Assembly (NCBI RefSeq): GCF_900890425.1
Contig: NZ_CAAHFG010000002.1
Coordinates: 868,001-932,000 of the forward strand
DNA from: Pontiella desulfatans
Lineage (GTDB): Bacteria; Verrucomicrobiota; Kiritimatiellia; Kiritimatiellales; Pontiellaceae
Length of the DNA: 64,000 bases
Direction: 5' to 3'
Made by a program: the position numbers and the translations under genes. Position 1 is the first letter of the stretch; each line of letters begins with the position of its first letter. This document shows, one piece after another, positions 8,284 to 17,358 of this stretch. The notes below the pieces were generated by a model that searched no databases, was not told the origin of the DNA, and saw only the letters and a program-made list of their open reading frames with translations.

Positions 8284-10553
8284 AACATGTTTTGAAACTT
8301 GGCCTGTTTGGCTTATGCGTTGCTGCGGCAAGCGCTGCTGGACGGACGCTGGATGTCGACTGGCCGGACCAGATGGCCGGCCAGGATTTGCAGTGGAACT
8401 CGGTGCCCGAAATCTGGGACGAGGCGCCGTTCATTGGCAATGGCGTGATGGGCAGCATGATCTTCCGGGAGGATGGAAGCCGCCTGGTGATCCAGATCGG
8501 TCGCGGCGATGTGCAGGAGCACCGCATGGCATCGGGCCAGCATGTTGCCGGTAATGTGCTGCCCGATTCATCGCGCCTGCCGGTGGGCTATTTCACGCTC
8601 GATACCGTCGGGGAAATCAAAGGGTGCGATCTGCGGTTGAACCTGTGGGATGCGGAGATTACGGGTACCGTTTCGACGGATCGCGGCGAACTTGGAATTT
8701 TGGCGTTCATCCATTCCGGGCGCAACCTGCTGGTGGTTGAAACCAAGGCCGATTCCGGGGAAGCCGGCTTTGCCTATTCATGGCATCCGGAAGAGGCGTT
8801 TTGTCCGCGCGTGAAGGGAAAGCGCAAGGGGGGGAAGGAATATCGCCCTGAATACGACGGCAACCCCGACCCGGTCGTCACGGAAGGCCAGGGGCTGAAC
8901 ACCTGCGTGCAGACGCTGCGTGGCGGCGGGGTGACGGCGACGGCCTGGGCCATTGCCACCAAGGGACGGGAAAAGACATTGCTGGCGAGTGTTGGCCACA
9001 CCTACCCGGAAGCAAACGCGCTGGAGCTGGCGACCGCCAATGTTGGGTTCGGGAAGAAAACCCCGCTGGACGCGCTGCTCAAGGGCCATCGCCGCTGGTG
9101 GCATGCCTTCTGGCCGGAGAGCTTTGTCTCCCTGCCGGATGCGCGCATGGAGAGTTTCCTGTGGGTGCAGCACTATAAAATGGCGTGCACGACCAAGGGC
9201 GGAAATCTGCTGGCCGACAACCAAGGGGTTTGGATGCAACCGGTAACCGGTTGGCCGGGACTGTGGTGGAACCTCAATGTGCAACTGGCCTATTCGCACC
9301 TGCTGCCGGCCAACCATCCGGAGCTGTCGCTTGGCCTGGTGGAGCACTTGCACAGATACCGCGATAACCTCGCCAAAAACGTGCCGGAAGAAATGCGGGC
9401 CGATTCCGCGGCCATCAATACGGTGTCGGGGCAGGATCTGCTCAGTCCCATCGGCGATCCGCGAACCGGCGGCCGGGGTTTGTCGACCGGCAACCTGACC
9501 TGGGCGATGCACAATGCCTACATGCAATACCGCTACACGATGGATGAAGCGCTGCTCCGCCACAAAATCTTCCCGTTGCTGAAGCGCGCCATCAACTACT
9601 ATTTCCATTTCATGATCGAAGGCGAAGACGGGCGAATCCACCTGCCCCGGACGAGCTCTCCCGAATATGGCGATGCCGAGGACTGCAACTATGACCTGGC
9701 GCTGCTGCGCTGGGGTTGTGGAACGTTGATCGATATTTGCGGCATCCTCAAGGTGGAGGATCCGCTCCTTCCGAAATGGAGGGATGTCCTGGAGCGGCTC
9801 ACGCCGTATCCGGTGGATGAAACCGGCTTCATGATCGGCAAGGGGGTGCCCTATGCAAAATCGCACCGCCACTATTCGCAGCTGCTGATGCTCTACCCGC
9901 TCTGCATGATGGACCTCGATGATCCGGAGCAGCGCGCGCTGGCCATGAAATCGCTGAAGCACTGGCAGAGCTATCCCGAAGCGTTGGCCGGCTATTCCTA
10001 CACGGGCTCCTCCTCCATGTTCTCGCTCTTCGGCGACGGCGAAATGGCGGAGCGGCGCATGCAGGATTTCTTCAATGATAAACTGTTGCCGAACACCTTC
10101 TACAAGGAGGGATCGCCCGTCATCGAAACCCCGCCGGCCGGGGCAAGGTCTATTCTGGATATGCTGATCCAAAGCTGGGGCGACACGATCCGGGTGTTCC
10201 CGGCCATCCCCGAAGCATGGGCGGATGTTTCCTTCGCCGACCTGCGCACCGAAGGCGCTTTTCTCGTGAGTGCCGTCCTTAAAAACGGAAAGACGGCGTT
10301 TATATCCATTGAGAGCCTCGCCGGTGCGCCCTGTCGCGTGCGGACGGGGATCAAGGGCGAAATCAAGGTGGATGGAATCGATGCGAAGGATGTGGTGCAA
10401 CTGGGCGATGGCTTGGTTGAACTGGCGCTTCCGAAGGGCGCAACGGCCATCCTTTCCGATGCCGCCTATAAAGGGGATTTCAACATCGAACCGGTCGCCA
10501 AAACCCGTTATGCCGATTGGCGGTGGGGGTTGAGCGGGGAAGGAAAAAAATGA
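8280..10553 (+). CDS. GH95-like glycoside hydrolase (fucosidase-clan), secreted
   Basis: About 757 residues with an N-terminal signal peptide (MKHVLKLGLFGLCVAAASAA). An N-terminal beta-sandwich (from ~residue 25) leads into an (alpha/alpha)6 barrel carrying GLWWNLNVQLAY, GNLTW, SSPEYGD and SHRHYSQLLMLYP. These line up with GH95 motifs: the N-x-N pair that activates water, the Glu of the SPE motif, and the GHRHLSHLY-like segment. Characterised GH95 enzymes are inverting alpha-L-fucosidases or alpha-L-galactosidases; this protein is divergent and its linkage is not known. ATG 8280 overlaps the esterase stop (ATGA), and the next sulfatase overlaps this stop in the same way. Two paralogues lie at 57512 and 60102. 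Confidence 0.75.
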   Translation: MKHVLKLGLFGLCVAAASAAGRTLDVDWPDQMAGQDLQWNSVPEIWDEAPFIGNGVMGSMIFREDGSRLVIQIGRGDVQEHRMASGQHVAGNVLPDSSRLPVGYFTLDTVGEIKGCDLRLNLWDAEITGTVSTDRGELGILAFIHSGRNLLVVETKADSGEAGFAYSWHPEEAFCPRVKGKRKGGKEYRPEYDGNPDPVVTEGQGLNTCVQTLRGGGVTATAWAIATKGREKTLLASVGHTYPEANALELATANVGFGKKTPLDALLKGHRRWWHAFWPESFVSLPDARMESFLWVQHYKMACTTKGGNLLADNQGVWMQPVTGWPGLWWNLNVQLAYSHLLPANHPELSLGLVEHLHRYRDNLAKNVPEEMRADSAAINTVSGQDLLSPIGDPRTGGRGLSTGNLTWAMHNAYMQYRYTMDEALLRHKIFPLLKRAINYYFHFMIEGEDGRIHLPRTSSPEYGDAEDCNYDLALLRWGCGTLIDICGILKVEDPLLPKWRDVLERLTPYPVDETGFMIGKGVPYAKSHRHYSQLLMLYPLCMMDLDDPEQRALAMKSLKHWQSYPEALAGYSYTGSSSMFSLFGDGEMAERRMQDFFNDKLLPNTFYKEGSPVIETPPAGARSILDMLIQSWGDTIRVFPAIPEAWADVSFADLRTEGAFLVSAVLKNGKTAFISIESLAGAPCRVRTGIKGEIKVDGIDAKDVVQLGDGLVELALPKGATAILSDAAYKGDFNIEPVAKTRYADWRWGLSGEGKK

Positions 10554-11989
10554 AAACACGGATCATTGCCAGCCTGTTGCTTGCTGCAACCGGATTTGTT
10601 CACGGAAAAGCCAAGGTCCCCAATGTGGTGGTCTTCCTGGTGGATGACCTCGGCTACATGGATGTCGGGGCCAACAACCCGGATTGCTTCTACGATACGC
10701 CGAACATCGATGCACTGGCCCGGTCCGGCATGCGCTTCACCGATGGCTATGCCGCCAACCCGGTCTGCTCGCCGACCCGCTACAGCCTGATGACCGGCAA
10801 GTATCCCACCCGCGCACGGGCGACCAATTATTTTTCCGGCAAGCGCGCTGAAACGTTCAACCCGGCGCCGTTGAACGACAACATGCCACTCGACGAAACC
10901 ACCCTGGCCCAGGCCTTGAAGACCAAGGGCTATGCCACCTTTTTCGCCGGCAAGTGGCATTTGGGCGAATCCGAGGAATACTATCCGCAGAACCGGGGGT
11001 TCGATGTGAACATCGGGGGCTACAGCCGCGGCGGCCCCTATAGCGGGAATAAATATTTTGCGCCGTTCAAGAATCCGGAGATCAAGGAGGAGAGTCCGGA
11101 GGGGGAGCATCTGCCCGCGCGCCTGGCCCGGGAAACCGCCACGTTTATCGAGGCCAACAAAGCGCGGCCTTTCCTGGCCTACCTGTCGTTCTATTCCGTG
11201 CACACCCCGTTGCAGGGGCGTCCCGATCTGGTGGAAAAATATAAAAAGAAAGCCGCCGGGATGGCCGGCGATGAGTTCGGGGTGGAGGAGCAAATCTGGC
11301 CGGTCGAGAAGGAGCGCAAGGTCCGGGTGCTGCAGAAGCACGCGGTCTATGCGGCAATGGTGGAAGCCATGGACGAGGCCGTTGGCCAGGTGCTCCGGCA
11401 ACTGGAAACCTCCGGTGTGGCCGAAAACACCCTCGTGGTCTTCACCTCCGACAACGGCGGCCTCGCCACGTCGGAAGGGCTTCCCACCAGCAACCTACCG
11501 TTGCGCGGCGGCAAGGGCTGGGTCTACGAAGGCGGGATCCGCGAGCCGTGGATCGTGCGCTACCCCGGCGTGACCAAGGCCGGCTCGGAAAGCGCGCAGC
11601 CCATCTGCTCGATCGACCTGTTCCCGACCGTCGCCGCCGCCGCCGGAGTGCGCATCGACCACGTGGTCGATGGCATCGACCTTCTTCCCGCGCTCAAGGG
11701 CGGGACGCTGGACCGCCAATCGCTCTATTGGCACTATCCGCACTATGGCAACCAGGGCAACTTTCCCGGCGGCGCCATCCGCGAGGGCGACTACAAGCTG
11801 GTCGAACGCTATGAAGACGGCCAGGTGCACCTCTACAACCTAAAGAAGGATATCGGCGAGCAGGACGATCTCGCCGCCCGGCAGCCCGAACGGGTGGAGC
11901 AGATGCGCAAGCGCCTGCATGCCTGGTATAAAACGGTCGATGCCCAGTTCCTGCGCGAAAAGGATGGAAAAACGCCTTGGCATCCGTAG
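10550..11989 (+). CDS. Secreted S1-type sulfatase (formylglycine-dependent)
   Basis: 479 residues with a signal peptide (MKTRIIASLLLAATGFVHG). VVVFLVDDLGYMDVG supplies the N-terminal metal-binding aspartates. Cys73 in CSPTR is the site converted to formylglycine, and GKWHLG plus TSDNGG complete the alkaline-phosphatase-type core. The C-terminus has YPHYGNQGNFPGGAIREGDYKLV, a form common in marine sulfatases that act on sulfated sugars. The start overlaps the GH95-like stop (ATGA), so both products are made together; desulfation followed by hydrolysis of the same glycan is likely. It needs a formylglycine-generating enzyme or an anSME, and neither is in this window. Confidence 0.93.
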   Translation: MKTRIIASLLLAATGFVHGKAKVPNVVVFLVDDLGYMDVGANNPDCFYDTPNIDALARSGMRFTDGYAANPVCSPTRYSLMTGKYPTRARATNYFSGKRAETFNPAPLNDNMPLDETTLAQALKTKGYATFFAGKWHLGESEEYYPQNRGFDVNIGGYSRGGPYSGNKYFAPFKNPEIKEESPEGEHLPARLARETATFIEANKARPFLAYLSFYSVHTPLQGRPDLVEKYKKKAAGMAGDEFGVEEQIWPVEKERKVRVLQKHAVYAAMVEAMDEAVGQVLRQLETSGVAENTLVVFTSDNGGLATSEGLPTSNLPLRGGKGWVYEGGIREPWIVRYPGVTKAGSESAQPICSIDLFPTVAAAAGVRIDHVVDGIDLLPALKGGTLDRQSLYWHYPHYGNQGNFPGGAIREGDYKLVERYEDGQVHLYNLKKDIGEQDDLAARQPERVEQMRKRLHAWYKTVDAQFLREKDGKTPWHP

Positions 11990-12127
11990 GGCGGATTTTA
12001 TAAATAGCGGTTTTCGGGGGACTGTTGATGCGGTGAGTCCGCTGCCCCAAGGTTCGTTCTCGTCGGTCAGGGATCGTTTGTTTGATGGTTGCCGTCTTGG
12101 CAACGGTATTGAATGAAGGATGAATGA

Positions 12128-13672
12128 ATGAAATACGTGATGATATTCCACGCGAACCTGAACTATGCCTACCTGCCGGAACGGCGCTATGAATTCGTGA
12201 TACGCAACAGCTATGAGCTGATCTTCGACACGATGCGCGAACACTTCCCGGAGGATAAATACACCTTCGAGGCTTCGGGCTACACCATCGAGCAGATGGC
12301 GCTGAAGACGCCGGATGTGCTGGCAAAGCTGAAGGCGGCGATTGAATCCGGCCAGTGCGAGTTCATGGGTTCGCCCTATGCCCACCCGATGCTGCCGAAC
12401 TTTCCGGAAGAGGATGGGCGGTGGTCGATCAAGTTTTCGAACGACATTTATGAAAAGCATCTCGGCATGGTGTCGGACAGTTTCTGGAACCCGGAATGCG
12501 GCTGGCGTTCCTATGTGCCGCAGCAGATTCTGGACAACGGCTACAAAAACCTGCTGGGCGAGTTCGAGGCCTACAGCCGCTCGCTCGACCAGGACGGCAA
12601 CCCGCTGCGCCCGGAAATCTATGACCTCGAAAAGATCGAGGATTCCAAGTTCTACAAGTTCGATTTCCAGTATGACCTGCCGGGCGACGAGTCCGCGATC
12701 CATCTGCCGTTCAAGAACCTGGAGGGCTACGAGGATTCCGACCTGCGCATCCTGATGCGCACCGACCGCATCGCCATGTTCGGCGTCATGTATATGATGG
12801 GCGGGGAGGGCAACACGCTCGAAAACTATGTGAAGCTACTGAAGAAGTTTTCCGCGCAGAAGCCGGGCGAGCCGGAAGGCGCCGTGCTGCTGTTTGCGGA
12901 CGATGCGGAATATGTGGGCACCAATGCCTGGTACAACCTGAAATATTGCAACGATCCGGAAGCCATCTTTGAAAAGATGGATGATGCCGAAGAGAAGCTC
13001 GTCGGGCTGGTGCGGGAAGTGAAGAAGCTCGGGCGGATGGTCTCCTTCGGCCAGGCGTGCCGCGAAATCCCGGCGCTGGAAGACAAGATTGCCTTCGACG
13101 ACAACTGCGCGTGGCACGGCGGAAAAGCCTCCAACTGGGCGGATACGCCGATGGCGCAGCTGCTGCGCCCGTGGCAGGATCTGGTGCGCGAAACCTTCCA
13201 CGCCAAGAAAGCGTCGCTGCCGGAAGCCGTGGTGGAAAAATTCTGGTTCCACCTGACCAATTCCTACAACTCCGACGGCCAATGGCCGCCGACCACCAAA
13301 AAATCGCCGCACATCATCTACCCCTTCAACTATCAATATTGCTTCGAGAACCTGCTGACCGCCGACACCCTGCTCGGTGGGGTGGACAAGGCTTCGCTCG
13401 CAACCGATCCGGTCCAGACCATGAAGGATATCTTCACCATGCAGCAGGATCTGGTGCTGCAAAAGGCGGCCAGCCTGGCGGATGGCGGAACGGACGGGGA
13501 GCAAAAGAGCGCTGCGCTGGCCCAGGAGCTGATCGCCCGGGCGCGGAACTATGGCTCGGTCGACCGCACCCTGAAAATCCTGTTCCCCGCCGAATACGCC
13601 ACCCGCGCCGGCCTCCTGATGGAAGCCCGGCAGTTGGTCGGCGGCGTCGTCGTTGCCGGCGATAAGGATTGA
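12128..13672 (+). CDS. Glycoside hydrolase family 57-like protein
   Basis: 514 residues. FHANLNYAYLPE at the N-terminus matches GH57 region 1 (HxNL), SFWNPECGW matches region 3 with its nucleophilic Glu, and LLFADDAEYVG matches region 4 with the acid/base Asp. GH57 includes alpha-amylases, 4-alpha-glucanotransferases and branching enzymes acting on alpha-glucans. There is no signal peptide, so a role in internal glycogen or maltodextrin metabolism is likelier than extracellular digestion. GAAGGATG lies upstream of ATG 12128. It stands alone, 138 bp after the sulfatase and convergent with the minus-strand AEC gene. Confidence 0.8.
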   Translation: MKYVMIFHANLNYAYLPERRYEFVIRNSYELIFDTMREHFPEDKYTFEASGYTIEQMALKTPDVLAKLKAAIESGQCEFMGSPYAHPMLPNFPEEDGRWSIKFSNDIYEKHLGMVSDSFWNPECGWRSYVPQQILDNGYKNLLGEFEAYSRSLDQDGNPLRPEIYDLEKIEDSKFYKFDFQYDLPGDESAIHLPFKNLEGYEDSDLRILMRTDRIAMFGVMYMMGGEGNTLENYVKLLKKFSAQKPGEPEGAVLLFADDAEYVGTNAWYNLKYCNDPEAIFEKMDDAEEKLVGLVREVKKLGRMVSFGQACREIPALEDKIAFDDNCAWHGGKASNWADTPMAQLLRPWQDLVRETFHAKKASLPEAVVEKFWFHLTNSYNSDGQWPPTTKKSPHIIYPFNYQYCFENLLTADTLLGGVDKASLATDPVQTMKDIFTMQQDLVLQKAASLADGGTDGEQKSAALAQELIARARNYGSVDRTLKILFPAEYATRAGLLMEARQLVGGVVVAGDKD

Positions 13673-13702
13673 TCCCGGGAACGGAGGCCGACCACCCAAC
13701 CC

Positions 13703-14641
13703 TCATCCAACCACGAACACGTAGATGGGAAGGACGACCACCAGGAAGAGGGTGGTGCTGATGATGTAGACGGAGTTGGCGAGGTCTTTTTCGAGATTGA
13801 AGAAGTCGGCGATGAGGTTGGAATAGATGGCGGAGGGCACGATGCCGAAAAGGGTGAGGATGCAGGTGTCGAGCGGGTTGAGGTGGAAGAGCCGCGCCGC
13901 GCCGATGAAGAAGAGCGGATAGAGCGTGGAGCGGTAGATTAGGGAAAACAGGTTTTCCTTTTTGTAGTGCAGCACGTGCGAGGCCTTGAAGAGCAGGCCG
14001 ACGGCCACGCCGCTGATGATGGTTCCAACATAGACGGCGATGCGGACGACCTCGGAAAAGAGGGCGGGGCGTTCGACGCCGGTTAGGTTGAGCGCAAGGC
14101 CGGCCAGCATGGCGAGGAGCGGCAGGTTGCGTTTGTCGACCAGGTTTTGCCTGAGCATCCGGCCGATGCTTCCGCCTTGCACTTCGCCGCCGAAGTGGCG
14201 CGCAACGGGGAAGCAAACGAGGATGAGGAACGGGACGATCAGCAGCTGGGTGTAGGTGGCTTGTGCCAGGCCCTCTTCGCCGAACACGACGAGCGCCACG
14301 ATTCCAAGCAGGGTGTAGCCGTGGTTCGAGAGGCATACCGTGAAGACAAAGGCTCCGCGTTGCTTCGCGGTGTGCTTCATGATGGGCTGCGCAAGCAGGC
14401 CGATGCCCAGGCTCAGGAACCAGGCGGCCAGGGCAACGAAGGGCAGCACCCAGGCTTTGTTGATGAGCTGGGCGTTCCAGACGGCGAGGAAGGCCACCAG
14501 CGTTTGGAAGAGGTAGAGCGCCAAGGCGAACAGCCGCGAAGAAACCCGGCCGGACCACGCGGCCTTCGAAAACGCCATGCCGCAAACCAGGGGCAGGACA
14601 ACCAGCAGGAGCAGCTTTAGGTAGAGGTCGGCCAGGTTCAT
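13703..14641 (-). CDS. AEC-family transporter (auxin efflux carrier-like)
   Basis: 312 residues of mostly hydrophobic sequence with about ten predicted membrane helices, starting MNLADLYLKLLLLVVLPLVC. The internal CLSNHGYTLLGI segment and the closing FGIVPSAIYSNLIADFF resemble the AEC/BASS-like carrier fold. AEC proteins move malate, other carboxylates or amino acids; the cargo here is unknown. ATG 14641 overlaps the stop of the upstream GNAT gene (ATGA), so the two are coupled. A longer in-frame start would add a charged Arg-rich leader with no membrane character and was not used. Confidence 0.8.
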   Translation of the reverse strand: MNLADLYLKLLLLVVLPLVCGMAFSKAAWSGRVSSRLFALALYLFQTLVAFLAVWNAQLINKAWVLPFVALAAWFLSLGIGLLAQPIMKHTAKQRGAFVFTVCLSNHGYTLLGIVALVVFGEEGLAQATYTQLLIVPFLILVCFPVARHFGGEVQGGSIGRMLRQNLVDKRNLPLLAMLAGLALNLTGVERPALFSEVVRIAVYVGTIISGVAVGLLFKASHVLHYKKENLFSLIYRSTLYPLFFIGAARLFHLNPLDTCILTLFGIVPSAIYSNLIADFFNLEKDLANSVYIISTTLFLVVVLPIYVFVVG

Positions 14642-15129
14642 GCCTCGGCCAGCCACTTGTACAGAACCAACGCATCGACGAACCCGTGCCCTGGATGGTT
14701 GAACGCCTTCGGCAGGCGGCCGACCGTCTCGAAGCCCAGCTTGTTCCAAAGGCGCACGGCGACCTGGTTGGTTGAAATGACCAGGTTGAATTGCATGGCT
14801 TTATAGCCCAGTTCGAGCGCCATCCGCTGCGAGTGTTCGCACAGGGCCGTGGCCACCCCCCGGCCCCGGCCTTCGGGCGCAACCATGTAGCCGCAGTTGC
14901 AGACGTGGCTGCCGCCTCCCCCGGTGTTGGGCTTGATGTAGTAGGTGCCGAGGATTCGCCCGTTCGCTTCCGCCACGAAGGTTTTTTGCGGCACGTGCAT
15001 CCATAGCCGCTCGCCTTCCGCCTTCGAGAGGTCGCGCGGATAGGGGTAGGTTTCGCCGGCGGCGGCGACCTGTTGGACAATCGGCCAGATGGCCTCGAAA
15101 TCGGCGGTGGTGGCTTCCCGGATGATCAT
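14638..15129 (-). CDS. GNAT-family N-acetyltransferase
   Basis: 163 residues with the GNAT fold. The N-terminus IREATTADFEAIWPIVQQV is followed by the acetyl-CoA pyrophosphate loop GYMVAPEGRGRGVATALCEHS, matching the Q/RxxGxG/A motif, and STNQVAVRLWNKLGFETVGR near the end. The best general match is to phosphinothricin/Rim-like small-molecule or protein N-acetyltransferases; the substrate is not predictable. It is the middle gene of a minus-strand run, 6 bp after the URO-D-like gene and overlapping the AEC gene by 4 bp. Confidence 0.9.
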   Translation of the reverse strand: MIIREATTADFEAIWPIVQQVAAAGETYPYPRDLSKAEGERLWMHVPQKTFVAEANGRILGTYYIKPNTGGGGSHVCNCGYMVAPEGRGRGVATALCEHSQRMALELGYKAMQFNLVISTNQVAVRLWNKLGFETVGRLPKAFNHPGHGFVDALVLYKWLAEA

Positions 15130-15135
15130 CGTTTT

Positions 15136-16137
15136 CTAGGGGTGGGCGGCCAGGGGTTCGCACAAGGCCCTGAGGTTTTCTGCGGGGGTGCCGGCGGGAA
15201 TCTCGCAACCGGCGTTAACGAGGAAGGGATTGCCCGCCTGGCGGTAGGCCTTGAGCGTTGCTTCGCGAATGACTTCCGGCGTTCCGTTGCGCACCACGGA
15301 AACCGGATCCATGTTGCCGGCAAGGGCCACCTGGCCGCCCAGGGTTTGGCGGACGGTTGCGAGGTCGACCATGTGGTCGACATCGAGGATGTCCACGCCG
15401 AGGTCGGCCATGCCGGGGAGCAGGTGGGTGATGTTCCCGCAGATATGGAGTTTGGCGAATGCGCCGGCATCCTGAATGGCTTTAACGAGCTTCTTCTCGC
15501 GCGGTTGGATCAGGTTTCCATAGGTGCCGGGGTCGACCTGGCTGGCGATGGCGTCGCCGATGCCTATCGTGTCGCACCCCGCCTCGATCTGCGCGCGTGC
15601 AAAGGCAATGGCGGTTTCGAGGCAAAGATCCATCAGGTCGCAGGCGAAGGCTTCGTCGTCGAGCAGGTCGATCATGAACGGCGTCATGTTCCGCAGGTCG
15701 GCGGCTTCGGCGGCCGGGCCTTCAACCCAGCCGAGGATGGAATATTCGCCGCCGAAATTCCGTTTGTAGGTTTCCACCGCCTTGATCCGGTCGAGCATGC
15801 GCTCCGATTCCCGTGGGTCGGGGCGGGCCAGGGCGGAAAGATCCTTCGTGCCTTCAAGCGGGTGCGTGCTGCGGGGCGGGCCGTCGGGAACATACCGCAC
15901 GGTTGCGCCATAACCCTGGGTTTCGCGGTAGGGATCGGAGATGCAACTGAGCTGGTCGAATCCGAATTCTTTTGCGCATGTTGCGTTTGCCTCAACCAGC
16001 ACGCGGTGGTCGGCGGCGAAGGCGGCGTAGTTGGAGCCAACATGCTCTGCGGCAAACTGCATCAGGATCGGTGTCCGTGGAACAAAGTCGACCGGTTCGC
16101 CCTTGAGCATGGCCCTGTACCGTTCGAATCCGTTCAC
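15136..16137 (-). CDS. Uroporphyrinogen decarboxylase-fold methyltransferase-like protein (MtaA/CmuA type)
   Basis: 333 residues with the URO-D TIM-barrel fold. FERYRAMLKGEPVDFVPRTP is the typical N-terminal strand, and LHICGNITHLL plus the late NAGCEIP give the His-x-Cys...Cys zinc set of corrinoid-dependent methyltransferases such as MtaA and CmuA. Haem-type HemE usually lacks this zinc motif, so I do not call it hemE. The likely reaction is methyl transfer between a corrinoid protein and a small thiol, but no corrinoid protein or partner is nearby. It sits between the LptF/G-type permease (1 bp gap) and the GNAT gene, suggesting a mixed-function operon. Confidence 0.75.
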   Translation of the reverse strand: MNGFERYRAMLKGEPVDFVPRTPILMQFAAEHVGSNYAAFAADHRVLVEANATCAKEFGFDQLSCISDPYRETQGYGATVRYVPDGPPRSTHPLEGTKDLSALARPDPRESERMLDRIKAVETYKRNFGGEYSILGWVEGPAAEAADLRNMTPFMIDLLDDEAFACDLMDLCLETAIAFARAQIEAGCDTIGIGDAIASQVDPGTYGNLIQPREKKLVKAIQDAGAFAKLHICGNITHLLPGMADLGVDILDVDHMVDLATVRQTLGGQVALAGNMDPVSVVRNGTPEVIREATLKAYRQAGNPFLVNAGCEIPAGTPAENLRALCEPLAAHP

Positions 16138-16138
16138 G

Positions 16139-17251
16139 TTAGCGCATCCTGTAGATCATGAAACTGCCGATGATGTAGAAGGCAATGACCGGGGCCCAGG
16201 CACCGACCCAGGGCAGGACAACCATCTGTTTCGCGAGGTATTCGAGAACAAACTGGGATCCGTAGAAGCCGAAGAACATGGCGATGGCCATCATGATGCC
16301 GGCGAATGCCCCTTTTCGGCCCGTGTGCGCGCCGACGGGAATGCCGATGATGACGGCGATGATGCAGAAGAACGGCATGGTGAGCTTGTGGTGGAAATCG
16401 GTTTCGTATTTGGTGAGTGTTTCCGGCGAGAGGAAGCCGTGGGTCCGGATATATTTCAGCAGTTCGAGCGAAGACTGATGCTCGGCGCTTTTGGCTTCGC
16501 CCATGAAGTCCTCGGGGATTTCATGCACGTTGCGCATTTCGCGGGTGTGGAATTTTTCGGCGGGGCCGAGCGGGTTCCCCTCGTTGTCGTAGCGCTGGAT
16601 CAGGTTGTTGCTGGTGTCGAAGCGCTGGATGGTGCCATCCTCGAACCACCAGCGCCCGTCGAGCCAGCGCCCTTTCTTGGCGGTGATCTTGGCGATGTCG
16701 GAGCCATCCGCGCGCCGTTGGCGGAGCGTGATGCCCTCCATGGTGTAGGTGCGCGTGTCGAAGCTTTCGATATACCAGGTGTGCCCGGAGGAGGGGTTGC
16801 GGTAGGGGATTTTCTCGAAATAGACATCCTCCGAATCGTATTTCTGGCTTTCGAGCAGCTGGTGCGCGCGGTAGGCGAACTTGGGGCCCGTGTATTCGTT
16901 CACCACGGCGGTGAACAGGAAGCAGAAGAAGCCCATCAGCATGTAGGGGCGGACAATGCGGTAGATGCTGACGCCGCTGGCGCGCATGGCGACGATCTCG
17001 CTGTGGCGCGTCAGCATCGAAAGGCTGTAGAGCGTGGCCAGCAGCAGGCAGATCGGAACAATGAAGATCACCATCGAGGGGAGCTGGAGGCTGTAGTAGT
17101 GCGCCATCATCGCCAGCGAGGCCTTGCTCGAGAAAAACTCGTCCGCGTTATCCATCAGATCGCCGATAATGAACAGCAACGAGAATGCCAGCAGCAGGTA
17201 GAGCAACGGCATCAGCAGGTTCATGAACAGGTATCGGACGAGTATTTTCAT
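16139..17251 (-). CDS. LptF/LptG-family LPS transport permease
   Basis: 370 residues. Two N-terminal helices (MKILVRYLFMNLLMPLLYLL; YYSLQLPSMVIFIVPICLLLA) precede the cytoplasmic coupling segment TRHSEIVAMRASGVS, the signature that contacts the LptB ATPase. A periplasmic beta-jellyroll of about 150 residues follows, then three C-terminal helices. Such proteins extract lipopolysaccharide from the inner membrane with LptB and LptC. LptF and LptG cannot be told apart here, and only one is in the window. I start at 17251; a longer frame would add 38 non-membrane residues. It is transcribed away from zwf. Confidence 0.88.
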   Translation of the reverse strand: MKILVRYLFMNLLMPLLYLLLAFSLLFIIGDLMDNADEFFSSKASLAMMAHYYSLQLPSMVIFIVPICLLLATLYSLSMLTRHSEIVAMRASGVSIYRIVRPYMLMGFFCFLFTAVVNEYTGPKFAYRAHQLLESQKYDSEDVYFEKIPYRNPSSGHTWYIESFDTRTYTMEGITLRQRRADGSDIAKITAKKGRWLDGRWWFEDGTIQRFDTSNNLIQRYDNEGNPLGPAEKFHTREMRNVHEIPEDFMGEAKSAEHQSSLELLKYIRTHGFLSPETLTKYETDFHHKLTMPFFCIIAVIIGIPVGAHTGRKGAFAGIMMAIAMFFGFYGSQFVLEYLAKQMVVLPWVGAWAPVIAFYIIGSFMIYRMR

Positions 17252-17358
17252 TGGTATGGATGGGAAGAACGTAGCGGGAAATCGAGGCAACGGCAAGCGT
17301 TGAAAAGCGGCGGAGGCATCTGTAGGATTCGCCGCAATCAACAAGGAGCAATCATCCC

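Noticed and set aside
13434-15080. 548-codon minus-strand frame across GH57, AEC and GNAT genes
   Set aside because: Arg/Pro/Ala-rich product in the wrong frame of three recognisable genes; a high-GC shadow.
15136-16137. Calling the URO-D-fold gene hemE
   Set aside because: It has an H-x-C zinc-type motif and lacks the HemE N-terminal substrate signature, fitting corrinoid methyltransferases better.
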